The position numbers and the translations under genes were made by a program. 64,000 nucleotides of DNA, from positions 147,501 to 211,500 of the forward strand of contig NC_009615.1 in the NCBI RefSeq assembly GCF_000012845.1. Reading direction: 5' to 3'. How positions within the stretch are numbered: position 1 is the first letter of the stretch; each line of letters starts with the position of its first letter. A model generated the notes under the pieces. The model did not search any database. It was not told the DNA's origin and saw only the letters and a program-made list of their open reading frames with translations. Below, piece by piece: positions 54,192-62,062 of this stretch. The DNA is from Parabacteroides distasonis ATCC 8503. GTDB lineage: Bacteria; Bacteroidota; Bacteroidia; Bacteroidales; Tannerellaceae.

Positions 54192-55019
54192 ATGAAGAAG
54201 AGTGTTGTTGACATTTACGATTTGCAAGAGATGGCCCCGTTCTTCAAGGGGCGAGTGGGGACATGGTTGGGTAAGTTGCTGATAAAGTGCTTACGTGTGG
54301 ATCTGGTTAATAAGGTACATGCCCGGAATTGTCATTTACGGGGCGCTGAGTTTACTTCCGCTTTATTGCATGACCCCATTATCGATCTCAGCTATGAGGT
54401 TCATAATAAAGAGATTTTAGATCATCTGCCGGAAGGGGCTTTTGTTACCGTTTCCAACCATCCGATCGGTTCGTTGGATGGAATCATGCTGATTGATATT
54501 TTCGCTTCCCGCCGTCCGGACTTTAAGGTGATGGTGAACGGCATCTTGACCAAGATCGGGGCGATGGAGGATAATTTCATATCCGTGGTGCCCGATTCCC
54601 ACAAGCGAGGGGCGAATCCGGCGAATGTTAATGGCGTGCGACTATCCCTGCAACGCCTGAAAGAAGGTCATCCGATGGGTTTCTTCCCTGCTGGAGCGAT
54701 CTCATTTTATAATAAAAAAGAGAAACAGGTACGGGATTTATCGTGGGCGCATAGCGTGATCCGCTTAGTTCGTAAGGCGAAAGCACCGGTATACCCTGTT
54801 TATTTTGATTTCCAAAATACCCATTTTTTCTATTGGCTAGGGAATATCAGCTGGCAAATACGTACCTTGCGTATTCCTACAGAGGCTTTCAATAAGCGTG
54901 GAAAGAAAGCGGATGTATATATCGGTGAGCCTATCTCGCCGGAAGAAATCGCCGCCATCCCGGAAGACAAGGATCTTGCCGAGTTCTTGTATAAACGTAC
55001 ATATGGTGCTAAAAAATAA
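54192..55019 (+). CDS. Lysophospholipid acyltransferase-like protein
   Basis: The 275-residue protein has the acyltransferase pair VSNHPIGSLDGIMLID (an H-x5-D spacing variant of the classic H-x4-D), MGFFPAGAIS and an AKAPVYPVYFD segment. This resembles the acyltransferases of Bacteroidetes aminolipid and phospholipid synthesis. It is last in the cytidylyltransferase-SDR-CDP-transferase operon, 3 bp after the previous stop. The acceptor may be the new headgroup lipid. Confidence 0.87.
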   Translation: MKKSVVDIYDLQEMAPFFKGRVGTWLGKLLIKCLRVDLVNKVHARNCHLRGAEFTSALLHDPIIDLSYEVHNKEILDHLPEGAFVTVSNHPIGSLDGIMLIDIFASRRPDFKVMVNGILTKIGAMEDNFISVVPDSHKRGANPANVNGVRLSLQRLKEGHPMGFFPAGAISFYNKKEKQVRDLSWAHSVIRLVRKAKAPVYPVYFDFQNTHFFYWLGNISWQIRTLRIPTEAFNKRGKKADVYIGEPISPEEIAAIPEDKDLAEFLYKRTYGAKK

Positions 55020-55071
55020 GAAACGACCGATAGAATCTGTTATCAATAGTGGTAGTTTGAATTAAGATTTG

Positions 55072-55079
55072 TAATTTTG
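55072..55079 (+). promoter_or_regulatory. Putative -7 box for the sigma-54 activator operon
   Basis: TAATTTTG matches TAnnTTTG, 44 bp before the ATG at 55124. Confidence 0.45.
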
Positions 55080-55123
55080 GCAGAGTAACTGAAATAATTA
55101 CAGATTTTAAAAGTGAAAGAGTG

Positions 55124-56314
55124 ATGAAGGTTGATGTACAACAGATAAAACAGCGTTTTGGGATTATTGGTAATAACCCGGGATTAAATCGTGCGATCGA
55201 TGTTGCGCTCCAGGTAGCGCCAACCGACTTATCTGTTCTTATTACAGGAGAAAGTGGTGTCGGAAAGGAGACTTTCCCGCAAATTATTCACCAGAACAGT
55301 CAGCGTAAGCATGGACAATATATAGCCGTAAACTGTGGCGCTATTCCGGAAGGGACGATAGATTCGGAGCTTTTCGGGCACGAGAAAGGTTCTTTTACCG
55401 GGGCGTTGGCCGACCGTAAAGGGTATTTCGAGGTAGCGGACGGTGGAACGATCTTCTTGGATGAGGTAGGAGAGCTGCCAACTCCTACGCAAGCACGCTT
55501 GCTTCGTGTGTTGGAGACGGGTGAGTTTATCAAGGTCGGTTCCTCCAAGGTACAGAAGACGAATGTACGTATCGTTGCCGCTACGAACGTGAATTTAGTG
55601 CAGGCGGTTTCGGAAGGTAAATTCCGTGAGGATTTGTACTATCGTTTGAATACGGTGCCTATTCAAGTGCCTCCCTTGCGGGAGCGTCCGGAAGATATCG
55701 TCTTATTATTTCGTAAGTTCGCCAGTGATTGCGCCGAGAAATACCGGATGCCGCCGATCCGCTTGGATGATGAGGCCCGTCAATTATTGGTTTCTTACCG
55801 TTGGCCGGGTAACGTGCGTGAGTTGAAAAATATCACGGAACGTATCTCCGTAATCGAAGAGACACGGGATATAACGGCGGATGTCCTGCGCCTTTATCTG
55901 CCGAACGTAAATGTTGAGAAATATCCGGTATTGGTGAAGCAAGATTCGGATCAAAAGATATTTAACAGCGAGCGGGAGATCCTTTATCAAGTCTTGTTCG
56001 ATATGAAAAAGGACGTGAACGAGCTAAAGAAATTAGTGCATGATATCATGGGAGGGAATATCCCGATGCCAACGGTGGCGGATGATACCCCTTATGCGCA
56101 TCCGATCCATCCGGCGGCGGTTCATGCCATGCACCCGACGATCCAAGATGCCGAGGATGTGGAAGAGGAGACTTTATCCTTGGAAGAGGTGGAGAAGGAG
56201 ATGATCCGTAAGGCTCTGGAGAAGCATAACGGGCGACGGAAGAACGCGGCGGCCGACTTGAAGATATCGGAGCGTACGTTATATCGAAAAATCAAGGAAT
56301 ACAATTTGGAATAA
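55124..56314 (+). CDS. Sigma-54-dependent transcriptional activator without receiver domain
   Basis: The 396-residue protein opens directly with the AAA+ domain: Walker A TGESGVGKE (about residues 45-53), the sigma-54-contacting loop as GSFTGA where most members have GAFTGA, Walker B GGTIFLDEVGE, and the arginine-finger region. A Fis-type helix-turn-helix lies at the end (KNAAADLKISERTLYRKIKEY). There is no response-regulator receiver, so activity must be set by level or a partner. I chose the ATG at 55124 over a GTG 3 bp earlier. lptE and secG follow closely. Confidence 0.93.
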   Translation: MKVDVQQIKQRFGIIGNNPGLNRAIDVALQVAPTDLSVLITGESGVGKETFPQIIHQNSQRKHGQYIAVNCGAIPEGTIDSELFGHEKGSFTGALADRKGYFEVADGGTIFLDEVGELPTPTQARLLRVLETGEFIKVGSSKVQKTNVRIVAATNVNLVQAVSEGKFREDLYYRLNTVPIQVPPLRERPEDIVLLFRKFASDCAEKYRMPPIRLDDEARQLLVSYRWPGNVRELKNITERISVIEETRDITADVLRLYLPNVNVEKYPVLVKQDSDQKIFNSEREILYQVLFDMKKDVNELKKLVHDIMGGNIPMPTVADDTPYAHPIHPAAVHAMHPTIQDAEDVEEETLSLEEVEKEMIRKALEKHNGRRKNAAADLKISERTLYRKIKEYNLE

Positions 56315-56318
56315 AAAT

Positions 56319-56855
56319 ATGCTAAAGAAGATTGTCAACATACGTTTGTCGGCAGCCAATTGGCTTATACTCTCATTTTTGACGGTATTGGCTACGGCTT
56401 GCTCTATTTCCTATAAGTTTAATGGAGCCTCTATCGATTATACGAAGGTGAAGACCATTACGATTCGTGACTTCACGAACCAAGCTCCCTACGTGAATCC
56501 GACCCTTGCGCCGCAGTTTACGGAGGATTTGAAGGATATTTACATCCGTCAGACTCGTCTGCAACTGGTTCCGAGCAATGGCGACCTTGAGTTGGAGGGT
56601 GAGATCACTGGTTACGATTTCGCTCCAATGGCCGTGAAGGAGGATGCTATCGCCTCGCAGACGAGGTTGACGATCACGGTGCGGGTTCGTTACTCCAACC
56701 GGGTTAACCCGGATGAGGATTTTGAGCAGTCGTTCTCCGCTTACCGCGAGTTCGACAGTAACTTGATGCCGCAGCAGGTAGAGGGAACATTATGCGAGGA
56801 AATCATAGAGGAAATAGTAGACCAAATCTATAACGCTACGGTTGCCAATTGGTAG
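56319..56855 (+). CDS. lptE: LPS assembly lipoprotein LptE
   Basis: The 178-residue lipoprotein (signal with lipobox LATACSISY) matches Bacteroidetes LptE: YKFNGASIDYTKVKTITI, a periplasmic alpha/beta sandwich, and the end ECEIIEEIVDQIYN-like EEIIEEIVDQIYNATVANW. It plugs the LptD barrel that inserts LPS in the outer membrane. It starts 4 bp after the sigma-54 activator gene. Confidence 0.92.
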   Translation: MLKKIVNIRLSAANWLILSFLTVLATACSISYKFNGASIDYTKVKTITIRDFTNQAPYVNPTLAPQFTEDLKDIYIRQTRLQLVPSNGDLELEGEITGYDFAPMAVKEDAIASQTRLTITVRVRYSNRVNPDEDFEQSFSAYREFDSNLMPQQVEGTLCEEIIEEIVDQIYNATVANW

Positions 56856-56856
56856 A

Positions 56857-57624
56857 ATGAGGGCGGAGGATTTATATCGTTTGATGGAGGAGCCTTCGGA
56901 ATTGACCGAGGGGACTCTTCTTGAGTTGCGACGAATCGTGGAGGATTACCCGTATTTTCAAGTGGCACGGATGTTGTATCTAAAGAATCTGGCCGTATTA
57001 AATGATATGAGTTTTACCTCGGAGCTGGAGAAGATGGCGATATTCTTGCCGGACCGGAAAAAGCTGTTCCAACTGATAGAGGGAGATAAATATGGCTTGA
57101 ACTCCCGTGTGGAGCATGAGCCGGATATGCGAAAAGAGGATACTTTCTCCTTGATAGACGCATTCCTCTCTAACCGTAACGAGGAACCGGAGCCTAAGAA
57201 AGAAGCCTCGTTCCTGTTCCAGCCATCGGTATCGTCAGATTATATGTTTTGGTCATTATCGAAAGAGGAAGAAGAGAAGCCATCTGGAGAGGATGCGGAG
57301 AATAGGCTTCGACATCACGACTTGATCGATTCGTTCATTAAAAATGACCAACAGCGTATGCCGGGTAGTGGGCTGGAAATCCGTGAGGAAACCAGCCGTG
57401 CGGAGACTCCAGAGTCGGTGAAAGATTTGGATGATGAGCAGTCCAAATCGCTGGAAGACTCGTGCCTTACGGAAACTTTAGCTCGGATTTATATAAAACA
57501 GAAACGATATGATAAGGCTTTGCAAATTATTAAAAACTTAAGCTTGAAATATCCAGAAAAAAATGTTTACTTTGCAGACCAAATCAGATTTTTGGAAAAG
57601 TTGATTATTAACACTAAAAAATAA
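56857..57624 (+). CDS. TPR-containing cytosolic protein
   Basis: The 255-residue protein has an acidic, low-complexity middle (about residues 90-200, charged Glu/Asp/Ser) and a C-terminal TPR (LTETLARIYIKQKRYDKALQIIKNL). I chose the ATG at 56857 (MRAEDLYRLMEEP), 1 bp after the lptE stop. It lies between lptE and secG in a conserved Bacteroidetes order. Function is unknown. Confidence 0.82.
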   Translation: MRAEDLYRLMEEPSELTEGTLLELRRIVEDYPYFQVARMLYLKNLAVLNDMSFTSELEKMAIFLPDRKKLFQLIEGDKYGLNSRVEHEPDMRKEDTFSLIDAFLSNRNEEPEPKKEASFLFQPSVSSDYMFWSLSKEEEEKPSGEDAENRLRHHDLIDSFIKNDQQRMPGSGLEIREETSRAETPESVKDLDDEQSKSLEDSCLTETLARIYIKQKRYDKALQIIKNLSLKYPEKNVYFADQIRFLEKLIINTKK

Positions 57625-57631
57625 AACTAAG

Positions 57632-58015
57632 ATGTACGTATTTATTTCTATCTTAATCCTGATCGCCTCTATACTATTAATCTTGATCGTGTTGATCCAG
57701 AACTCGAAAGGTGGAGGTTTGGCTTCAGGGTTCTCTTCTTCTAACCAAATCATGGGTGTACGTAAGACCACGGACTTTTTGGAGAAAGCTACTTGGAGTT
57801 TGGCGGGTACCGTAATCGTATTGAGTATCTTGATTACCGCATTTATCCCCAGAGCGGAGCATGCCGCTCAATCTGAGATCAAGCAACAAGTAAACGACGC
57901 TATCTCTATCGATCCGAATACGATCGCTCCGGACTTTGGTACGGCTCAACAACCGGCAGTTCCGGCAGAGGAAACTCCCGCTACTACTACACCTGCGGAG
58001 GAAAGCAACAGATAA
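57632..58015 (+). CDS. secG: Preprotein translocase subunit SecG
   Basis: The 127-residue protein has the two SecG helices (about residues 2-24 and 50-70) and the conserved loop IQNSKGGGLASGFSSSNQIMG. It joins SecYE at the inner membrane. A longer Ala/Pro/Thr-rich tail (about 95-127) is typical of Bacteroidetes SecG. It lies 7 bp after the TPR gene, and a terminator follows. Confidence 0.95.
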   Translation: MYVFISILILIASILLILIVLIQNSKGGGLASGFSSSNQIMGVRKTTDFLEKATWSLAGTVIVLSILITAFIPRAEHAAQSEIKQQVNDAISIDPNTIAPDFGTAQQPAVPAEETPATTTPAEESNR

Positions 58016-58040
58016 GAATCTTATTTGAAAACAATATAGA

Positions 58041-58076
58041 AGTCATGTCCACTAACAATGGATGTGACTTTTTTTT
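58041..58076 (+). terminator. Terminator after secG
   Basis: AGTCATGTCCA pairs with TGGATGTGACT (one mismatch) across a 7-8 base loop, then T8. Confidence 0.88.
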
Positions 58077-58124
58077 GTGCTACTTTAAGTGTAAGCTTCT
58101 TTAGGTCTTGATCTTTTCACCTAT

Positions 58125-58207
58125 GTGAAAAGATCGTATCACAAGGGTGAAAAGATCGTATCACGTATATGAAAAGATCGTTTCATCTTTGTGAGACGAT
58201 TATTACG
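58125..58207. repeat. Intergenic 22-bp-period array, three full units plus flanks
   Basis: GTGAAAAGATCGTATCAC starts at 58125 and 58147, and ATGAAAAGATCGTTTCAT at 58169, spaced exactly 22 bp. A partial unit (GATCTTTTCAC) precedes at 58110 and another (GTGAGACGAT) follows at 58191. Each unit is nearly self-complementary around GATC. The gap 58016-58308 holds this array, the secG terminator and one promoter, and no gene. Confidence 0.8.
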
Positions 58208-58265
58208 AATAGAGGTTTCTATCTCTTCATAGAAAGAAATGATTAGTTAAGTGGAATATTGTTTG

Positions 58266-58273
58266 TATATTTG
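58266..58273 (+). promoter_or_regulatory. Putative -7 box for the DUF4491 gene
   Basis: TATATTTG matches TAnnTTTG, 36 bp before the ATG. Confidence 0.45.
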
Positions 58274-58308
58274 TTACATATAATAGTAATAAGTATAAAT
58301 ATTCAGAT

Positions 58309-58629
58309 ATGGATATGATAAATTTTGATGGGTTGTTGATCGGTATCGTTACATTCTTGATTATCGGTCTGTTTCATCCGGTAGTCGTGAAGGCCGAGTA
58401 TTATTGGGGGACGAAGTGCTGGTGGATATTCCTTGTCTTGGGGATTTTAGGGGTGATAGCTTCCCTGTTTATAGACAGCGTGTTTGTGTCCGCTATTTGC
58501 GGCGTATTCGCCTTCTCATCGTTCTGGACGATCAAGGAGATTTTCGAGCAGGAGGAGCGTGTGCAGAAAGGTTGGTTCCCTAGAAATCCGAAAAGAAAAT
58601 ACCCTTGGGACGATAGTGAGGTGAAATGA
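58309..58629 (+). CDS. DUF4491 membrane protein
   Basis: The 106-residue protein has three hydrophobic helices (about residues 8-26, 38-56 and 58-76) and a basic tail with RNPKRKYPWDD. It matches the DUF4491 pattern (FDGLLIGIVTFLIIGLFHPV, FWTIKEIFEQEERVQKGWFP). Function is unknown. It has its own promoter box. Confidence 0.88.
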   Translation: MDMINFDGLLIGIVTFLIIGLFHPVVVKAEYYWGTKCWWIFLVLGILGVIASLFIDSVFVSAICGVFAFSSFWTIKEIFEQEERVQKGWFPRNPKRKYPWDDSEVK

Positions 58630-58639
58630 ATTCTTTTCG

Positions 58640-58647
58640 TATCTTTG
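58640..58647 (+). promoter_or_regulatory. Putative -7 box for the small basic protein
   Basis: TATCTTTG matches TAnnTTTG, 34 bp before the ATG at 58681. Confidence 0.45.
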
Positions 58648-58680
58648 CGCTCGTGAAAGCGATATAAAAGCAATAAAGCT

Positions 58681-58881
58681 ATGAAGACAAAGAGAAAAAA
58701 GCAAGATCCGTTAGTCGAGTACATAAAGGCTAACCGGAAAGGCAGTCGTGAGGCCGAGTTAGAAAACCACGGCAGGCCGGTCAGTCATAACCGGATTCAT
58801 GTATCGAAGAAAGTTTATAATCGTAAAAGAATGAAGGCAGATGCCCAGAGGCATCTGCCTTATTTGTTTTTAGTGGCCTAA
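58681..58881 (+). CDS. Small basic protein whose 3' end holds a terminator hairpin
   Basis: The 66-residue Lys/Arg-rich protein starts KTKRKKQDPLVEYIKANRKGS and carries HGRPVSHNRIHVSKKVYNRK. Short basic proteins like this occur in Bacteroidales. The last 16 codons overlap a perfect hairpin (58836-58859) followed by a T-rich tail, so either the coding frame was extended through the terminator or the hairpin has a dual role. No known function. Confidence 0.6.
   Translation: MKTKRKKQDPLVEYIKANRKGSREAELENHGRPVSHNRIHVSKKVYNRKRMKADAQRHLPYLFLVA
58836..58871 (+). terminator. Terminator within the end of the small basic ORF
   Basis: GGCAGATGCC (58836-58845) pairs perfectly with GGCATCTGCC (58850-58859) over a CAGA loop, followed by a T-rich stretch. 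Confidence 0.82.
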
Positions 58882-58890
58882 AAGGAGACC

Positions 58891-59223
58891 TTAGTTCGCT
58901 GTATTGTTATTGATCGGTGTCTTTTCCTTGAACCACTCCACTAGTATCCCATTCTTGAAGCTTAGGATGTAGTAGCCTTCAGAGTAGTCGGCTATCGTCA
59001 TGGTTACCGTCTTATAACTGATACTCTCTATCGGACCGTCGGGGGTTATCCGTGCGCCAGCCGACTCAAAATCCTTTCCTAGTATCGATATAACCTTTTG
59101 CTTGGTCATCCCTAGCTCTATCTTATGCATTCGGTTGTCCATTTTATAAGGATTCATTACCGTAGCGCATCCCATCAATAGGAACATTGTCAGCAACACG
59201 TATATCCCTTTCACCATCTTCAT
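58891..59223 (-). CDS. Small lipoprotein, BamE/SmpA-like
   Basis: The 110-residue protein has a lipoprotein signal (LLMGCATVMN) and a small alpha/beta body with KIELGMTKQKVISILGKD, the helix-turn typical of BamE/SmpA-like and DUF3192-like folds. Those bind partners at the outer membrane. This one has no readable partner. Confidence 0.75.
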   Translation of the reverse strand: MKMVKGIYVLLTMFLLMGCATVMNPYKMDNRMHKIELGMTKQKVISILGKDFESAGARITPDGPIESISYKTVTMTIADYSEGYYILSFKNGILVEWFKEKTPINNNTAN

Positions 59224-59295
59224 CTCTCTTTTTGTTATTTGTTGTATTGGGGGCTAAAGTAGACATTATCCCGGATATATAGTAATACGAGGATA

Positions 59296-59331
59296 TAAAA
59301 AAAGAGGAAAACCTTTCGATTTTCCTCTTTT
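59296..59331 (-). terminator. Terminator after tRNA-Tyr and tRNA-Gly
   Basis: AAAGAGGAAAA pairs with TTTTCCTCTTT. On the minus strand the stem is followed by a T-run (plus-strand A-run at 59297-59303). Confidence 0.8.
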
Positions 59332-59336
59332 CCTAG

Positions 59337-59409
59337 AGCGGAAGACGGGGCTCAAACCCGCGACCCTCAGCTTGGAAGGCTAATGCTCTATCAACTGAGC
59401 TACTTCCGC
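59337..59409 (-). tRNA. tRNA-Gly (UCC anticodon)
   Basis: On the minus strand: acceptor GCGGAAG pairs with CTTCCGC plus discriminator T, anticodon stem with loop CTTCCAA (anticodon TCC), and the T-arm with GTTTGAGCC. It follows tRNA-Tyr by 25 bp on the same transcript. Confidence 0.96.
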
Positions 59410-59434
59410 AATAATATGTTGCGAATTAAAAAGG

Positions 59435-59517
59435 TGGGCAGTGATGGATTCGAACCACCGAAGGCGAAAGCCAGCTGAGTTACAGTCAGCCCCATTTGGC
59501 CACTCTGGTAACTGCCC
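59435..59517 (-). tRNA. tRNA-Tyr (GUA anticodon)
   Basis: On the minus strand: acceptor GGGCAGT pairs with ACTGCCC plus discriminator A, anticodon loop CTGTAAC (anticodon GTA), a long class II variable arm, and T-arm GGTTCGAATCC. It is the first RNA of a tRNA-Tyr/tRNA-Gly unit with a strong promoter. Confidence 0.96.
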
Positions 59518-59537
59518 CCTTGTTCTTAATTGCAGTG

Positions 59538-59567
59538 CAAAGGTACGATTTATTTTGAAACCTGCAA
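59538..59567 (-). promoter_or_regulatory. Promoter of tRNA-Tyr/tRNA-Gly
   Basis: On the minus strand TTG (59565-59567) and TACCTTTG (59538-59545) are 19 bp apart. The -33 box sits in AAACGCTTGCA, identical to the ffs promoter. It adjoins the ribH stop codon (59572-59574). Confidence 0.75.
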
Positions 59568-59571
59568 GCGT

Positions 59572-60054
59572 TTAGGCAGAAAAATTTACCATTTTTATTG
59601 CGGTAACCGCTGCCTCGTCCCCTTTATTGCCATATCTACCTCCCGCACGATCCTCGGATTGCTGCATGGTGTCGGTAGTTAACAGGCCGAAAATGAAAGG
59701 AATATCGTACATTAAATTCAATTCTGTAATGCCTTGCGTAACGCCGGAACAAACGTAATCAAAATGTGGCGTATCGCCTCTTACGACGCATCCCAGAACG
59801 ATCACAGCGTCTAATTCTTTAGTCTCGGCCAATCTTTTGGCTCCAAAAGTCAGTTCAAAACTACCCGGAACTCGTTTAACTACGATGTTCTCCGGTTTCA
59901 CCCCGTGCTTTTCAAGCGTGTTGCAAGCACCTTCCAATAACTTCTCGGTAATGTTCTTGTTCCATTCAGCAACTACGATGCCGATGTTCATCTCTGAAGC
60001 ATCAGGTACGCTGTTGAAGTCGTACTCGGATAAATTCTGATAAGCTGTAGCCAT
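59572..60054 (-). CDS. ribH: 6,7-dimethyl-8-ribityllumazine synthase
   Basis: The 160-residue enzyme makes the riboflavin precursor and forms a 60-mer in many bacteria. It shows [50 protein letters not shown] (catalytic His) and [22 protein letters not shown] chose the ATG at 60054 ([13 protein letters not shown]), because the 15 residues upstream are not conserved. It follows a TPR protein gene on the same strand. Confidence 0.95.
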   Translation of the reverse strand: MATAYQNLSEYDFNSVPDASEMNIGIVVAEWNKNITEKLLEGACNTLEKHGVKPENIVVKRVPGSFELTFGAKRLAETKELDAVIVLGCVVRGDTPHFDYVCSGVTQGITELNLMYDIPFIFGLLTTDTMQQSEDRAGGRYGNKGDEAAVTAIKMVNFSA

Positions 60055-60130
60055 ACTTGTCTCTTTAAAAGAAGAGGATGCCTTGTTTGACCGAGACATC
60101 CTCTGTTATACTATATAATATACTGTTTAT

Positions 60131-60814
60131 TTATTTTCCTGCCGAAGCACGGGTGATATACTTATCGATATCGGATGCCTCCATGGAAGTGTAATACTTG
60201 TCCTTGATAGTCGTGTAAGCCTTTACAGCCTTGTCATACTCTTTCAAGTTCTCGTAAGCGATACCGGCCTTCTTCAAGTAAATCGGGCTGATTACCTCGT
60301 TGTCGGCCTCCTTAGCGGCTTTCTCGAAATAGCTGATTCCTTCTTTCGTATTACCCATGTTCACGTAGCAATCACCGATCAAGCCTGTAACCGCCGGAGA
60401 TACCATTTGGTCCTTTCCGCTGAAAGATTTCAATAAATCGAGCGCCTTCTGTGTATCGCCCATCTTGTAGTAACAGATACCTGCGTAAGCCTTCGCCAAG
60501 TTTCCGGCGTCCGTGCTTCCATATTGGTCGATGATAGCCTCGAAACCTTCATAGTCAGCTCCATTGCCGTTTAAAGCCAAGGCGAAAGAATCTCTGGCGA
60601 AGTATTGCTCGCCCTTGAACATGGCGGCGGCGGCTTTTTTCTCCTGAGGAACTAAATAACCATGCTTGATTCCCAAAACAGCTCCAACAACGAGTGCGAC
60701 AGCTATTATACCGTAAATAATCTTCTTTGAATTGTTTTCAATGAATTGCTCCGATTTGGAGACAATCTCTTCTACTTCTAACTCCTTGTTGGTGTCCTTT
60801 TCTTTAGTAGCCAT
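60131..60814 (-). CDS. Membrane-anchored TPR protein
   Basis: The 227-residue protein has one helix (about residues 34-52) after an acidic, basic start, and then tetratricopeptide repeats (AGICYYKMGDTQKALDLLKSF; GDCYVNMGNTKEGISYFEKA; AYENLKEYDKAVKAYTTIKD). It resembles YfgM-like periplasmic TPR anchors. ribH follows it after 76 bp. Confidence 0.87.
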   Translation of the reverse strand: MATKEKDTNKELEVEEIVSKSEQFIENNSKKIIYGIIAVALVVGAVLGIKHGYLVPQEKKAAAAMFKGEQYFARDSFALALNGNGADYEGFEAIIDQYGSTDAGNLAKAYAGICYYKMGDTQKALDLLKSFSGKDQMVSPAVTGLIGDCYVNMGNTKEGISYFEKAAKEADNEVISPIYLKKAGIAYENLKEYDKAVKAYTTIKDKYYTSMEASDIDKYITRASAGK

Positions 60815-60885
60815 AATGTGTTATAGTTATTTATTAATTTTATCGCTGATTTTAAGCCATACCATACGGTTGGCGATTCAAAGCG

Positions 60886-60893
60886 CAAAAGTA
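60886..60893 (-). promoter_or_regulatory. Putative -7 box for the TPR-ribH unit
   Basis: On the minus strand TACTTTTG matches TAnnTTTG, about 72 bp before the ATG. Confidence 0.45.
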
Positions 60894-60935
60894 GTTTTTT
60901 TTGCTGATATAATCTATACTTAGAAGTATATTTTT

Positions 60936-60943
60936 TAATTTTG
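60936..60943 (+). promoter_or_regulatory. Putative -7 box for recF
   Basis: TAATTTTG matches TAnnTTTG, 19 bp before the ATG at 60963. Confidence 0.45.
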
Positions 60944-60962
60944 TACGATTAATACGGTTTAG

Positions 60963-62060
60963 ATGATACTAAAGAAGCTTTCTGTTCTCAATTACAAAAA
61001 TATACTTCAGTCCGAGGTTATTTTCTCGCCCAAGATGAATTGCTTTTTCGGCAATAACGGGATGGGGAAGACGAATCTATTGGATGCTATTCATTATCTC
61101 TCGTTTTGCAAGAGTCATGTCAATACGCCTGATAGCCAGATAATAAACAGTGATCAAGATCTTTGCGTGGTGCAGGGTAACTATGATTATGAGGGACGTG
61201 AGGAGGAGATTTTCTGTGCCATGCGGCGTAGGCAACGCAAACAGTTCAAACGGAATAAGAAGGAGTACGACAAGCTGTCCGAGCATATCGGCCTATTACC
61301 GTTGGTCATGGTCTCTCCGGCTGATGCCGACTTGATCCGGGGGGGGAGCGATGAGCGACGCCGTTTTCTGGACTTAATCATCTCGCAGCAGGACAAGCCT
61401 TATCTGCATGCGCTTATCCAATATAATAAAGCGTTGCTCCAACGGAATACGTTGCTGAAAGATCAGAGCATGGATGCCTCTCTTTATGAGGTATTGGAGA
61501 TGCAGCTGGGTATGTACGGCCAAATCGTTTACGAGAAGCGGAAAAAACTGGTGGAGGATTTTACCCCGATCTTTAATGAGTACTACCAGACGATCTGCGG
61601 CTCTGCCGAGGAGGTAGGGCTACATTATATCTCGCAATTGGAGGAAACGGAGCTTGCCGGTAAATTGGCGATGAGCCGGGAACGGGATCGTATATTGGGC
61701 TATACCTCTTCCGGTATCCATAAGGATGAGCTGGAAATGACGTTGGGCGGGTACCTGATTCGCCGGGTTGGTTCGCAAGGACAGAATAAGACGTATCTGA
61801 TCGCCTTGAAACTCGCTCAGTTCGCTTTCCTAAATAAACGGGGACAGACTACACCTATCTTGCTGTTGGATGATATTTTCGATAAGCTGGACGCTAGCCG
61901 TGTGGAGCAGATCATCAAACTGGTCAGTGAGAATGGCTTCGGGCAGATCTTTATTACGGATACGAACCGGAAGTATCTGGATGAGATCTTATTGGCTATG
62001 AATCATGACTATGCCCTCTTCCGTGTGGAACGTGGCGAGGTACAACCTATGGAGGAATAA
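60963..62060 (+). CDS. recF: DNA replication and repair protein RecF
   Basis: The 365-residue SMC-like ATPase helps load RecA at gaps with RecO and RecR. It shows the Walker A FFGNNGMGKTNLLDAI, the ABC signature-type VGSQGQNKTYLIALKLAQ, and Walker B LLLDDIFDKLDASR. dnaA and dnaN are not adjacent, so this is not the classic origin cluster. It overlaps nothing and leads directly into the DUF721 gene. Confidence 0.95.
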   Translation: MILKKLSVLNYKNILQSEVIFSPKMNCFFGNNGMGKTNLLDAIHYLSFCKSHVNTPDSQIINSDQDLCVVQGNYDYEGREEEIFCAMRRRQRKQFKRNKKEYDKLSEHIGLLPLVMVSPADADLIRGGSDERRRFLDLIISQQDKPYLHALIQYNKALLQRNTLLKDQSMDASLYEVLEMQLGMYGQIVYEKRKKLVEDFTPIFNEYYQTICGSAEEVGLHYISQLEETELAGKLAMSRERDRILGYTSSGIHKDELEMTLGGYLIRRVGSQGQNKTYLIALKLAQFAFLNKRGQTTPILLLDDIFDKLDASRVEQIIKLVSENGFGQIFITDTNRKYLDEILLAMNHDYALFRVERGEVQPMEE

Positions 62061-62062
62061 GG

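Noticed and set aside
58125..58207. CRISPR array
   Set aside because: The units are only 22 bp, follow each other without unique spacers, and have no cas genes nearby.
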